This document shows, piece by piece, positions 55,632 through 64,000 of a DNA stretch of 64,000 nt (positions are counted from its first letter, which is position 1; each line of letters opens with the position of its first letter). A program made the position numbers and the translations under genes. The notes under the pieces were generated by a model. That model was not told the DNA's origin and made no database searches. It saw only the letters and a list, made by a program, of their open reading frames with translations. This DNA is from Alphaproteobacteria bacterium (lineage in GTDB: Bacteria > Pseudomonadota > Alphaproteobacteria > Sphingomonadales > Kordiimonadaceae). The stretch is from assembly GCA_006226495.1 (NCBI GenBank), contig SBGU01000008.1, forward strand, positions 1 to 64,000, read 5' to 3'.

Positions 55632-56975
55632 TCAGCGATAGGCCACCAGTTCACCTTCGCGCGTCAGCACGATAAACGTCCCGTCTACTACAATCGGGTC
55701 GGTTTCCGAGCCGGCCGGCATCTCAATGCCGCTCAGCACTTCGCCGGTATAGGGCGAGAGGCTCAGCAGATAACCATGGGAGCTGGTGACAAGAAGCCTG
55801 TCGCCCGCCAGCACCGGCCCGTTCCATTTAACGAGATCACGGCGCTTTTCCTGGTCCTGGAACCGCTGAAGCTGGGATACCCAGCGCACGCGGCCGTCGC
55901 CTAGTGCCACACAAACCACCTGCGCGTCAATGGTTGTGACAAATGCGAAGTTGCCGGCAACCGCAGGCGTGTTCACACCGGCAATATCGGCTTCCCACGA
56001 ACGCTCGCCGTTCCGCATGTCGATGGCGACCATCCGGCCCGAGTGGCTGATGGCATAAACCTTGTTGCGGTCGATTACCGGGCTGCCGTCAATGTCGGCA
56101 ATGGTGGCCAAAGGCGTCAGGCGGCGCGAGCTCGACAGCGAATCCTGCCACAGGATACGGCCGTTGCCGCCGCGGAGGGTGATCAGTTCGCCCGACGACA
56201 GCGCGGCAACCATGGCCGAACCGTCATACGCGGGGCTTGCAGCCCCCAGCATGCCGGCGTTTTCGGCAATACCGACCTGGTCCCACAGGCGTTCGCCGTT
56301 TTCGGCATTCAGGGCCAGCATCTGGTTGTCGTGGGTCAGCGCGAACACCTTGCCGTCAACGGCGGTCGGCGCACCCCGGAACGGCACCAGGTTCTTGAAG
56401 CGCCAGACTTCACGGCCGGTTGAGGCATCAAGGGCGACCAGAATGCCATAACCCGAGGTCACATAAACACGACCGGCATGATAGGCAACACCGCCCCCGA
56501 AGCCGACCTTGCTGCGCTCATCCGGATTGTCGATTTCGGTGTGCCACAGGCGCTTGCCGTCCGCGAGCGACACGGCGGTGACATCACCCTTGACGTCAAC
56601 CGCATAAACGCGACCGTCCGCAGCCACGGGGCCACTGATGATGCGCTGGTATTTTTCGTCGCCCTCACCGATTTTGGTGCGCCAGGCCTGCGAAATGGTG
56701 TCCGCCAGTGCCAGATGCTGCACGGTGTGGGTGGCATTGCCGCCAACCTGCGACCAGTTGCCGTTGCGGTACGGTTTCGGCAGCACGACCGCCAGGTCGG
56801 CAATTGCCGAATCCGCATTCAGGAACTGGGTCGAGCTCAGCACCGGAATACGTTCCCGGCCACCATCGTCATATTTGTTCTTGGGTTTGCTGCCACCGCC
56901 ACAGGCGGCGAGGCTCAGCGCCGAGCCAAGAATGAGGGCAGCCCGGAGACCGGCCTGGAGGGCAGATTTTGTCAT
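55632..56975 (-). CDS. bamB: Outer-membrane assembly lipoprotein BamB
   Basis: A beta-propeller scaffold of the BAM complex that inserts outer-membrane proteins. The lipobox LSLAAC gives Cys25. Eight-blade PQQ-like repeats follow (VYAVDVKGDVTAV, VYVTSGYGILVALDASTGREVWRF, VYAISHSGRMVAIDMRNGERSWEA). The protein has 447 residues, slightly longer than E. coli BamB. It overlaps the YfgM-like gene by 4 nt and is followed by der after 26 nt. Confidence 0.95.
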   Translation of the reverse strand: MTKSALQAGLRAALILGSALSLAACGGGSKPKNKYDDGGRERIPVLSSTQFLNADSAIADLAVVLPKPYRNGNWSQVGGNATHTVQHLALADTISQAWRTKIGEGDEKYQRIISGPVAADGRVYAVDVKGDVTAVSLADGKRLWHTEIDNPDERSKVGFGGGVAYHAGRVYVTSGYGILVALDASTGREVWRFKNLVPFRGAPTAVDGKVFALTHDNQMLALNAENGERLWDQVGIAENAGMLGAASPAYDGSAMVAALSSGELITLRGGNGRILWQDSLSSSRRLTPLATIADIDGSPVIDRNKVYAISHSGRMVAIDMRNGERSWEADIAGVNTPAVAGNFAFVTTIDAQVVCVALGDGRVRWVSQLQRFQDQEKRRDLVKWNGPVLAGDRLLVTSSHGYLLSLSPYTGEVLSGIEMPAGSETDPIVVDGTFIVLTREGELVAYR

Positions 56976-57718
56976 TGAGCGGGCTCCTCGCTGGCCGGTG
57001 CTTCTTCTTCGGTATCCTGGCTCGTGGGCGCGGCATCTGTTGCCGGTGCAACAGTTTGGCGCGCTTCCACGAAGCTGCGGAACTGGCCAGCGCGGGCTTT
57101 GATGGACTGCGGGCTGTCGGCATCGTCCGCCAGCAGGCTGAATTTTTCATGGGCCGATTCAAGATTGCCGGCTTTGAGGTCCAGAAGAGCAAGCTGCTCC
57201 AATGCACTGAAATACCAGGGCTTTCCTTTAACGGCGACAAGCGAAAGCCGGCTGCGGGCATCGGCGGCATTGTCGCCTTTCGAAACTTGCAGCATACCGG
57301 CCAGGAAGGTTGCAAGGTCACGCATGCTTTCGTCGGCACCCGTATCGGCCGCAACCGCGTCATAGGCGGCAAGTGCTTCTGCCACATCGCCTTTTTCAGC
57401 GGCGGCTGCCGCAAGGCGCAGCTCGGCAAGCGTCTTGTAGCTGCCATCCAGGTTCTCGACCGCGCCTTTCCAGGTGTCGAATTGTTCGGCGCCCTGGTCG
57501 GCCGCGGTGGTCATGGCCTCCGAGAAAGTGTTCGAAGCCGCCTCTTCCTGTACCTTGACCTGATACTGGTAGATTTCGCGACCGGCGACCAGGATCACAA
57601 TACCGATCGCGGTCCCGAAAATATATTTACGATAGGCTTTCCAAGCCTTGCGCATGCGCTCGCGGCGCACTTCCTCATCAACTTCTTGAGTCAGAAGATC
57701 GGAATGAAGGTCCGACAC
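56972..57718 (-). CDS. YfgM-like tetratricopeptide membrane protein
   Basis: A 248-residue protein with a GTG start preceded by GGGGAG; a TTG six codons earlier is the alternative. An N-terminal charged cytoplasmic part (VDEEVRRERMRKAW) leads into one membrane helix (about 33-51), then periplasmic TPR-like helices, then an acidic Pro/Thr/Ala tail rich in Glu. YfgM links the SecYEG translocon to periplasmic chaperones and is usually coded just before bamB, as here (4-nt overlap). Confidence 0.9.
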   Translation of the reverse strand: MSDLHSDLLTQEVDEEVRRERMRKAWKAYRKYIFGTAIGIVILVAGREIYQYQVKVQEEAASNTFSEAMTTAADQGAEQFDTWKGAVENLDGSYKTLAELRLAAAAAEKGDVAEALAAYDAVAADTGADESMRDLATFLAGMLQVSKGDNAADARSRLSLVAVKGKPWYFSALEQLALLDLKAGNLESAHEKFSLLADDADSPQSIKARAGQFRSFVEARQTVAPATDAAPTSQDTEEEAPASEEPAQ

Positions 57719-58062
57719 ACCATACTCCCCAGACAAAACCGCCGCCCCGTGGGCCCTGCGATACCGTTATTCTGTTCATCCACCGGGCACAATGCCCGAA
57801 ATTGCGGCTACCATAGCCAAAGCCGACCATATAAGCAAACCCGAAGACAACCCTATAGACACCAGCGGAATGTGGTGAATTTTCGGCAGGGCCCCTGGTG
57901 TTCCGACACAGCCATTTCCTGATACGCCCGGACAACCCGCGCCCGTCGCAGGTGCGCGACACCATTTGTCCTCCACAAGGGTCGAACCACCGCATTTCTG
58001 CACCGCGGAGCACCACCATATGTTAGACAAACCGGGATTAGACACAGAAACGGGAGCGCGCC
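57719..58062. other. Intergenic gap, no supported gene
   Basis: This 344-nt gap between the divergent YfgM-like and NIPSNAP genes should hold both promoters. Overlapping minus-strand frames here (for example one ending in an LLIWSALAMVAAISG stretch) lack clear start signals, and I do not call them. No tRNA, terminator or strong inverted repeat was found. Confidence 0.6.
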
Positions 58063-58509
58063 ATGAACACCGGATTTTTTCGTCTATCACCGGGTCTGCT
58101 GCTTGCCATTGCCTTGACTGCCCCCGGCGGCACCGCGCAGGCGGGCGAAATCAGCCTCACAGACAGCGGCGTGCAGCAGTTGCGCATCTATGAAATTCCG
58201 GAAGCGAACCAGCAGGTGTTCCACACCCGTTTCCGGGACGACGCAGCCCGCATCATGAAAAAATACGGCTTCCGTATAAAGGCGATCTGGGAAAGCAGGT
58301 TCGACGGAAAGTTGGAATTTATCTATCTGCTGGACTGGCCGGACGAAGCCACAATGAAGGCAGCCTGGGCTGCTTTCATGGTGGATGAGGAATGGAAAGC
58401 GATCAAAAAACGCACGGGCGCGGAACATGGCCGATTCGTCAACAGTATCGAGGACCGGACGTTGCACCCGGTCCCCTATTCCCCGGCTCTTGACGCTATG
58501 CCGGACTGA
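58063..58509 (+). CDS. Exported NIPSNAP-family protein
   Basis: A 148-residue protein with a signal peptide (cleavage near AQA-G, residue 27). The mature dimeric alpha/beta-barrel-like domain has QQLRIYEIPEANQQVFHTRF, RIKAIWES and YLLDWPDEATMKAAWAAFMVDEEW, the NIPSNAP pattern. Function is unknown. It stops right at the converging panB stop. Confidence 0.88.
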   Translation: MNTGFFRLSPGLLLAIALTAPGGTAQAGEISLTDSGVQQLRIYEIPEANQQVFHTRFRDDAARIMKKYGFRIKAIWESRFDGKLEFIYLLDWPDEATMKAAWAAFMVDEEWKAIKKRTGAEHGRFVNSIEDRTLHPVPYSPALDAMPD

Positions 58510-59361
58510 TCAGCTATTGGCGCCGCGCATCTTGTAGGTATGTTCCTCGGCCGGGAATGCCCGCGAGCGCACCTCGCCCGCATAGGCTTCGATCGCGCCT
58601 TCGATATCGCGCCCGATTTCGGCGAAGCGCTTGACGAATTTGGGGTTGATGGCAAAAAGCCCGAGCATGTCTTCGGTCACCAGGATCTGGCCGTCGCATT
58701 CGTGGGAGGCACCGATACCGATCACCGGTACGGGCACTTCCTGCGTGATCTTGCGGGCCAGCGGTTCAGCGACACCCTCGAGCACCACGGCAAAAGCGCC
58801 GGCCTCTGCAATCGCCTTCGCGTCTTCGATGATCGGCTGCCATTCGTCGACCGTGCGGCCACGCGCGCCATAGCCGCCATGGGCATGCACAGACTGCGGC
58901 ATCAGGCCGACATGGCCCAGGACCGGAATGCCCCGGTGGGTCAGAAAGCGCACGGTTTCCGCCATTTCGGTGCCGCCTTCAAGCTTGACGGCCCCCGCCC
59001 CGGTTTCGGACAGCGCACGGGCCGCGTTCCTGAAAGCCTGTTCTTTCGATTCTTCATAGGTACCGAATGGCAGGTCGATGACGACCAGCGCCTGTTTGGC
59101 ACCCCGGCACACCGCACGGCCATGCCGGATCATGGTATCGAGATCGACACCGAGTGTGCTTTCCATGCCGTACAGCACCATGCCGACACTGTCGCCCACC
59201 AGCAAAAGGTCGCAATGCTTGTCCAGTCGCGCCGCCATGGGTGTGATATAGGCGGTCAGGCACACGATCGGTGTCGTGCCCTTCATGCCGCGGATATTCT
59301 TCGCGGTCTGCTGGCGTTTCGGACGGGCGTCGACAGAAATGTCTTTAGGGCTTGTGGACAT
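58510..59361 (-). CDS. panB: 3-methyl-2-oxobutanoate hydroxymethyltransferase
   Basis: First step of pantothenate synthesis: adds a hydroxymethyl group from methylene-THF to 2-oxoisovalerate, giving ketopantoate. The protein has 283 residues. Blocks seen: [27 protein letters not shown] (Asp for Mg), [23 protein letters not shown] and [15 protein letters not shown]. The start at [11 protein letters not shown] is used; a 24-codon upstream frame is unsupported. panC is not adjacent. CoaD at 13.8 kb serves the same CoA pathway. Confidence 0.96.
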   Translation of the reverse strand: MSTSPKDISVDARPKRQQTAKNIRGMKGTTPIVCLTAYITPMAARLDKHCDLLLVGDSVGMVLYGMESTLGVDLDTMIRHGRAVCRGAKQALVVIDLPFGTYEESKEQAFRNAARALSETGAGAVKLEGGTEMAETVRFLTHRGIPVLGHVGLMPQSVHAHGGYGARGRTVDEWQPIIEDAKAIAEAGAFAVVLEGVAEPLARKITQEVPVPVIGIGASHECDGQILVTEDMLGLFAINPKFVKRFAEIGRDIEGAIEAYAGEVRSRAFPAEEHTYKMRGANS

Positions 59362-59497
59362 GGAAGCCTCTCCTAACTGGAACGCGGGTGCGCGTGTTCC
59401 CGAAGATATAGTGCGGTGCAGCACAAAAAGCAAAACCTGTACATACTAGAGCGCTTCCGTTGGCTGAACGGGCAGACGGCACCGGGTGTGCCGGCGA

Positions 59498-60337
59498 TTA
59501 CCGTCCCTTTTCCACCGGCGGTTTCGAGGGTGTGGCAAGCCCCAGCTTTCGCTTCCATTTGTCCAGCCGTGTCGGGATCGGCTTGATCCAGTTCGGATCG
59601 CGGAACGCCGGGACAAATGGAGTGCTGTTCATCGGTGTGAAATAACGGCACCCTTCAAAAAAATAGTGCGTTACCTGGCTGTGCCGGGTGCGGGTCTTGT
59701 CCTTCTGGCGCGAGCCGCCATGCAACAGGTTTGCGTGCCAGATGATGGCCTGCCCTTTTTTAATCTGACCATACTCCGGCTTCAGGTCGTATTTCCCGAT
59801 CAGGCGCTCGATCGCCTGTTCATATTGCCCATAATCGTCATAGCTGGGGCGCAGGCCAAAATCCTGCATGCGGTATTCCGGCAATTTGTGACTGCCGGGA
59901 TAATAGACCAGCGGCCCATTGTCGGCGTCGATATCTTCGAGTGCAACCCAGACACCGACCATATAGCCGCTGGGCATGCTGTTGAAATGGATGGTGTCGG
60001 AATGGGCCTTTTGCTCGGTACCAATGGGAAAATTCAGGACCTGGAACGCATGGGCCTTGCGACCAAAAAGCTGTTCCAGCCCTCGCATGATGCGCGGTGC
60101 CGTTGCGACCCGCCGGGCGGCACGAGCCCTGTGATGCGCATCCTGTACACGGGTGCCATGGCCAAACTGCAAACCGTCTGCCCGATTAAGGGACGGACCA
60201 TAAAGCGGGGTCAATTGTTCGATAACTTCATCAAGAACGGATGCCTTGAAGCCAGGATCAAAGATCAGATAGCCGTTTTCATGAAAGCTGCGCACCTGCC
60301 TCTTTGAAAACACGGGCAGAAATGAAATGTCGATCAT
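59498..60337 (-). CDS. Phytanoyl-CoA dioxygenase family protein
   Basis: A 279-residue 2OG-Fe(II) oxygenase of the PhyH fold. The iron motif HxD is in QKAHSDTIHF, the distal His in WHANLLHGGS, and the 2OG-binding Arg in KTRTRHSQV. YYPGSHKLPEY is typical of the family. There is no signal peptide. It has no pathway partner next to it; substrates of bacterial PhyH proteins range from fatty acyl to ectoine-type molecules, so none is assigned. Confidence 0.88.
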   Translation of the reverse strand: MIDISFLPVFSKRQVRSFHENGYLIFDPGFKASVLDEVIEQLTPLYGPSLNRADGLQFGHGTRVQDAHHRARAARRVATAPRIMRGLEQLFGRKAHAFQVLNFPIGTEQKAHSDTIHFNSMPSGYMVGVWVALEDIDADNGPLVYYPGSHKLPEYRMQDFGLRPSYDDYGQYEQAIERLIGKYDLKPEYGQIKKGQAIIWHANLLHGGSRQKDKTRTRHSQVTHYFFEGCRYFTPMNSTPFVPAFRDPNWIKPIPTRLDKWKRKLGLATPSKPPVEKGR

Positions 60338-60492
60338 AGACCCCCTCGTCCCATCGAGCCGCCCAGGTCAACCGGGCTGCTGCCGATACGCCAGATATAG
60401 GTTGCGGTGCCCCAAAATGCAAAAACCTTGAATGACATGCAACGGGTATAGAAAACGGGGCGCAACCGGTTGGTGCGCCCCGCTGGGTCAGC

Positions 60493-62040
60493 CTATTCCC
60501 ACTCGATGGTTCCGGGTGGCTTGGACGTAATATCATAAACCATGCGGTTGACGCCGCGCACCTCGTTGATGATGCGGGTGGCAACCCGGCCCAGGAAGTC
60601 GTGCGGGAACGGATAATAGTCGGCGGTCATGCCGTCCGTCGATGTCACGGCCCTGAGCGCACAGACATGGTCATAGGTGCGCGCGTCGCCCATCACGCCG
60701 ACGGTCTTGACCGGCAGCAGCACGGCAAACGCCTGCCAGATGGTGTCATAGAGACCGGCGTTGCGGATTTCCTCAAGGTAGATCGCATCGGCCTTCCTGA
60801 GGATATCGCATTTTTCACGGGTGATTTCGCCGGGGATGCGGATCGCAAGGCCCGGCCCCGGGAAGGGATGACGACCGACAAATGTGTCCGGCAGGCCGAG
60901 CTCGCGGCCCAGTGCCCGCACTTCGTCCTTGAACAGTTCCCGCAGCGGTTCGACCAGTTTGAGGTCCATGCGTTCCGGCAGGCCGCCCACATTATGGTGC
61001 GACTTGATGGTGACCGACGGACCGCCGATGAAGGACACACTTTCGATCACGTCCGGATACAGGGTGCCCTGTGCCAGGAACTTGGCGCCGCCCACCTTGC
61101 GGGCTTCTTCCTCGAACACGTCGATGAACAGCTTGCCGATGGTCTTGCGCTTGACCTCGGGGTCGGTGACGCCGGCCAGTTCGCCCAGGAACAGGTCGCT
61201 GGCGTCCTTGTGGATCAGGTTGATGTGATAATGTTCGCGGAACAGGCTGACCACCTGCTCTGCCTCATTCATGCGCATCAGGCCATGGTCGACGAACACA
61301 CAGGTCAGTTGGTCGCCAATGGCTTCATGCAACAGGACGGCAACAACCGAACTGTCGACACCACCAGAGAGACCGCAGATAACTTTGGCGTCGCCCACCT
61401 GCTCGCGGATTTCCTGGATCTTGGTGTCGCGGAAGCTGGCCATGGTCCAGTCGCCCTTGCAGCCGCAGATATTCAGCACGAAATTGCGGATCAACTGGGC
61501 GCCATGAGGCGTGTGCACCACTTCCGGGTGGAACTGGACACCATAATAGCGGCGTTCATCGTTGGCGACGACGGCAAAGGGCGCGCCTTCGCTGGTGGCG
61601 ACGGTCTTGAAACCTTCCGGCAGCCGGTCGACATGGTCGCCGTGGCTCATCCAGACCTGTTCCCGGTCACCGGTGGCCCAGACACCGTCGAACAGCGCGC
61701 AAGCTTCCTTCACATCCACGAAGGCGCGGCCGAATTCCTGGTGGTCTGAGGCGGTAACGCTGCCACCCAGTTGAGCCACCATGGTCTGCTGGCCATAACA
61801 GATGCCCAGGATCGGGATATTCATGCTGAACAGCCGCTCAGGCGCGCGCGGGGTGTCGGAATGGGTCACACTGGCCGGGCCACCACCAAGGATCACGCCC
61901 GCGGGCTTGTAATCATCGATGATTTCATCGGCTTTGTTGAAAGGCACAATCTCGCAATAAACACCGGCTTCGCGCACACGGCGTGCGATCAACTGGGTTA
62001 CCTGCGAACCGAAATCGAGAATAAGGATTTTATCGCTCAT
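60493..62040 (-). CDS. guaA: GMP synthase (glutamine-hydrolysing)
   Basis: Converts XMP to GMP, using ammonia from glutamine. The protein has 515 residues. The class I amidotransferase nucleophile Cys lies in GICYGQQTM, with His/Glu in QFHPEVVHT. The ATP pyrophosphatase loop is SGGVDSS. The C-terminal dimerisation region ends in KPPGTIEWE. The start is the ATG before [10 protein letters not shown]; the codon before it is TTG. Confidence 0.97.
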   Translation of the reverse strand: MSDKILILDFGSQVTQLIARRVREAGVYCEIVPFNKADEIIDDYKPAGVILGGGPASVTHSDTPRAPERLFSMNIPILGICYGQQTMVAQLGGSVTASDHQEFGRAFVDVKEACALFDGVWATGDREQVWMSHGDHVDRLPEGFKTVATSEGAPFAVVANDERRYYGVQFHPEVVHTPHGAQLIRNFVLNICGCKGDWTMASFRDTKIQEIREQVGDAKVICGLSGGVDSSVVAVLLHEAIGDQLTCVFVDHGLMRMNEAEQVVSLFREHYHINLIHKDASDLFLGELAGVTDPEVKRKTIGKLFIDVFEEEARKVGGAKFLAQGTLYPDVIESVSFIGGPSVTIKSHHNVGGLPERMDLKLVEPLRELFKDEVRALGRELGLPDTFVGRHPFPGPGLAIRIPGEITREKCDILRKADAIYLEEIRNAGLYDTIWQAFAVLLPVKTVGVMGDARTYDHVCALRAVTSTDGMTADYYPFPHDFLGRVATRIINEVRGVNRMVYDITSKPPGTIEWE

Positions 62041-62133
62041 CAACTGGTCCTGTTGTTAAAGCGTTTCACGTCAGCTTGGGCGGCCCATTGTCCGGGGCCA
62101 ATGGCAAGATGGGGCCGCTTGGGCCCCATCTCG

Positions 62134-63921
62134 TCACTCGGATTTTTCTTTCTTCGGCGGCTCGACGCAGCGAATGTGCAACTCGCGCAGTTGCTTCGCG
62201 GTCACCTCGGCGGGCGCGCCCATCATCAGGTCTTCGGCCTTCTGGTTCATCGGGAACAGAATGACCTCGCGGATGTTCGGCTCGTTCGCGAGCAGCATGA
62301 CCATACGGTCCACACCCGGCGCCAGACCACCGTGCGGCGGTGCGCCATATTTGAATGCGTTCAGCATGCCGCCGAATTTTTCTTCAACAACCGACTGGTC
62401 GTAACCGGCGATCTCGAACGCCTTGATCATGATGTCAGGGCGGTGGTTCCGGATCGCGCCCGACGACAGTTCGATGCCGTTACAGACGATATCATACTGG
62501 AAGGCGTTGATTTCGAGCGGGTTCTGCTCCAGCAGCGCTTCCATGCCGCCCTGCGGCATCGAGAACGGGTTGTGCGAGAAGTCGATCTTCTTGTCTTCCT
62601 CGTTGTATTCGAACATCGGGAAGTCAACGATCCAGCAGAACTTGAATTCGTCATCGGCGATCAGGCTCAGGTCTTCACCAACCTTGGTCCGGGCAAGGCC
62701 TGCCAGTTTGGCAGCACCGGCTTCCTTGTCGCACGCGAAGAACACACCGTCGTTGGCTTCGAGGCCAAGCTGGTCGATGAGCGCCTTGGTGCGCTCGTCA
62801 CCCAGGTTCTTGGCGATCGGGCCGCCGGCAACGCCGTCCTTGAAGTTGGTGTACCCCAGGCCGGCATAACCTTCACGCTTGGCCCAGTCGTTCATCTTGT
62901 CGAAGAAGGAACGCGGCAGCGCGCCGGCACCCGGTGCCGGAATGGCGCGGACGACAGAGCCATTTTCGATCATGCGGGCAAAGATGCCGAAACCGCTGTC
63001 GCGGAAGATTTCGGTCACGTCCTGGATTTCGATCGGGTTCCTAAGGTCCGGCTTGTCGTTGCCGTACTTCAGCATCGATTCCTTGTAGGGAATGCGCGGG
63101 AACGGCGCTTCGGTGACCTTCTTGTCGGAGAATTCCTTGAACACACCAACCATCACCGGCTCGATGGCGCCAAAGACGTCATCTTGCGTCACGAAGCTCA
63201 TTTCGACATCGAGCTGGTAAAATTCGCCGGGGCTGCGGTCAGCGCGGGCATCTTCGTCGCGGAAACAGGGCGCGATCTGGAAATAACGGTCGAAACCCGA
63301 AACCATGATCAACTGCTTGAACTGCTGCGGCGCCTGCGGCAGGGCATAGAATTTGCCCGGATGCTGACGGGCCGGCACCAGGAAGTCGCGCGCACCTTCA
63401 GGCGACGAAGCGGTCAGGATCGGGGTCTGGAATTCGGTGAAGCCCTGCTCGATCATACGGCGGCGCAGGCTGTTGATAACACCGGAACGCAGGATGATGT
63501 TCTTGTGCAGGCGCTCGCGGCGCAGGTCCAAGAAGCGGTACTTCAGGCGAATATCTTCCGGATATTCGGTATCGCCAAACACCGGCATCGGCAGTTCGCC
63601 GGCAGCCGACAGCACTTCCATGTCGTCGATATAGATTTCGACTTCACCGGTCGGCAGATCGGCATTCACGGTTTCCTGCATACGGGCTTTCACGCGGCCA
63701 TCAACACGGATCACGCTTTCGGCGCGCACGCCTTCGGCCAGTTTGAAGGCCGGGCTGTCCACATCGAACACACACTGGGTGATGCCATAGTTATCCCGAA
63801 GGTCGATGAACAGCAGACCGCCATGGTCGCGTTTCCGGTGAACCCAGCCCGACAGGCGGACGGTTTCACCAACATGGGATTGACGAAGCTCGTTACAGGT
63901 GTGCGAACGATATGCGTGCAT
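62134..63921 (-). CDS. aspS: Aspartyl-tRNA synthetase
   Basis: A class II synthetase, 595 residues, the bacterial length. The OB-fold anticodon domain is N-terminal ([23 protein letters not shown]). Class II motif 2 is [24 protein letters not shown] and motif 3 is [13 protein letters not shown]. The GAD insert lies between. Alphaproteobacterial forms often charge both tRNA-Asp and tRNA-Asn; whether this one does depends on gatCAB elsewhere. It lies 93 nt before guaA on the same strand. Confidence 0.97.
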   Translation of the reverse strand: MHAYRSHTCNELRQSHVGETVRLSGWVHRKRDHGGLLFIDLRDNYGITQCVFDVDSPAFKLAEGVRAESVIRVDGRVKARMQETVNADLPTGEVEIYIDDMEVLSAAGELPMPVFGDTEYPEDIRLKYRFLDLRRERLHKNIILRSGVINSLRRRMIEQGFTEFQTPILTASSPEGARDFLVPARQHPGKFYALPQAPQQFKQLIMVSGFDRYFQIAPCFRDEDARADRSPGEFYQLDVEMSFVTQDDVFGAIEPVMVGVFKEFSDKKVTEAPFPRIPYKESMLKYGNDKPDLRNPIEIQDVTEIFRDSGFGIFARMIENGSVVRAIPAPGAGALPRSFFDKMNDWAKREGYAGLGYTNFKDGVAGGPIAKNLGDERTKALIDQLGLEANDGVFFACDKEAGAAKLAGLARTKVGEDLSLIADDEFKFCWIVDFPMFEYNEEDKKIDFSHNPFSMPQGGMEALLEQNPLEINAFQYDIVCNGIELSSGAIRNHRPDIMIKAFEIAGYDQSVVEEKFGGMLNAFKYGAPPHGGLAPGVDRMVMLLANEPNIREVILFPMNQKAEDLMMGAPAEVTAKQLRELHIRCVEPPKKEKSE

Positions 63922-64000
63922 GGTGTCCTACATTCATTTTCTGGTCCCACGGGGCGTTAATGACGTCCCCGCTCCGTACAATTTGTGTACAGACTTTGGC

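Noticed and set aside
57678-58090. Two overlapping minus-strand frames, one with a hydrophobic stretch near its end
   Set aside because: They overlap the promoter region of the YfgM-like gene and have no ribosome-binding site; the hydrophobic segment could be chance.

Overview
The window reads as a stretch of core chromosome from an alphaproteobacterium. The evidence is the run dacC-tmk-holB-metG-tatD-MBL hydrolase, a COX15-type heme A synthase, a glnK-amtB pair behind a sigma-54 promoter, an NDUFAF6-like squalene/phytoene-synthase homolog, a ScsB/DsbD-type reductase beside a peroxiredoxin-like protein, and GC-rich coding sequence with long antisense shadow frames. A Kordiimonadales- or Rhodospirillales-like host would fit, but the order cannot be fixed from this sequence alone. 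I found no insertion sequence, integrase, prophage gene, CRISPR array or rRNA operon, and no block of clearly foreign composition. There are two tRNA genes: Lys(TTT) and Ser(TGA).

Layout. 0.2-9.1 kb: nine minus-strand genes for cell-envelope maintenance and replication/translation (retropepsin-like protease, MBL hydrolase, TatD, MetG, HolB, Tmk, D,D-carboxypeptidase, RlpA, MltB-like transglycosylase). 9.3-20.7 kb: tRNA-Lys, an exported S33-like hydrolase, the queuosine genes tgt and queA, an exported cyclophilin, coaD, a LysE exporter, gyrA, a TPR plus Asp/Asn beta-hydroxylase protein, tRNA-Ser and an exported hydrolase. 20.9-31.3 kb: a redoxin/2OG-oxygenase fusion, the nitrogen pair glnK-amtB, a diiron ferritin-like protein, a candidate small RNA, glpK, a DksA-like regulator, chorismate mutase, a TPR lipoprotein, a 60-residue small protein, the NDUFAF6-like protein and a PuuD-like membrane protein. 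31.4-46.2 kb: sodB, gamma carbonic anhydrase, argC, motA, a peroxiredoxin-like protein with ScsB/DsbD, glycerate kinase, an M28 peptidase and small enzymes, a degenerate peptide-deformylase homolog with a metal-binding tail, and envelope proteins. 46.4-64 kb: rplM-rpsI, a CurA-like reductase, an extracytoplasmic nitrilase homolog, cutA, ctaA, a truncated globin, an NMT1-type ABC transporter behind yfgM-like/bamB/der, a NIPSNAP protein, panB, a PhyH dioxygenase, guaA and aspS.

How the parts work together. Outer-membrane and septum upkeep is spread through the window (DacC, RlpA, MltB, BamB, OmpA-like lipoprotein). Respiratory and redox functions recur (CtaA, NDUFAF6-like, SodB, ScsB with a peroxiredoxin, trHb). 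Ammonium uptake and PII signalling are under nitrogen (sigma-54) control.

The least ordinary items are: (1) a peptide-deformylase fold that has lost two of its three metal ligands and the active-site Gln, and carries a 29-residue tail with 14 His and 2 Cys; (2) a redoxin domain without a peroxidatic Cys fused to an intact prolyl-hydroxylase-type 2OG oxygenase; (3) a promoter-plus-terminator unit that looks like a small RNA of about 85 nt; (4) a 60-residue protein behind a leader hairpin; (5) an orphan diiron protein with all six ligands. I saw no multigene defence or secondary-metabolite system.
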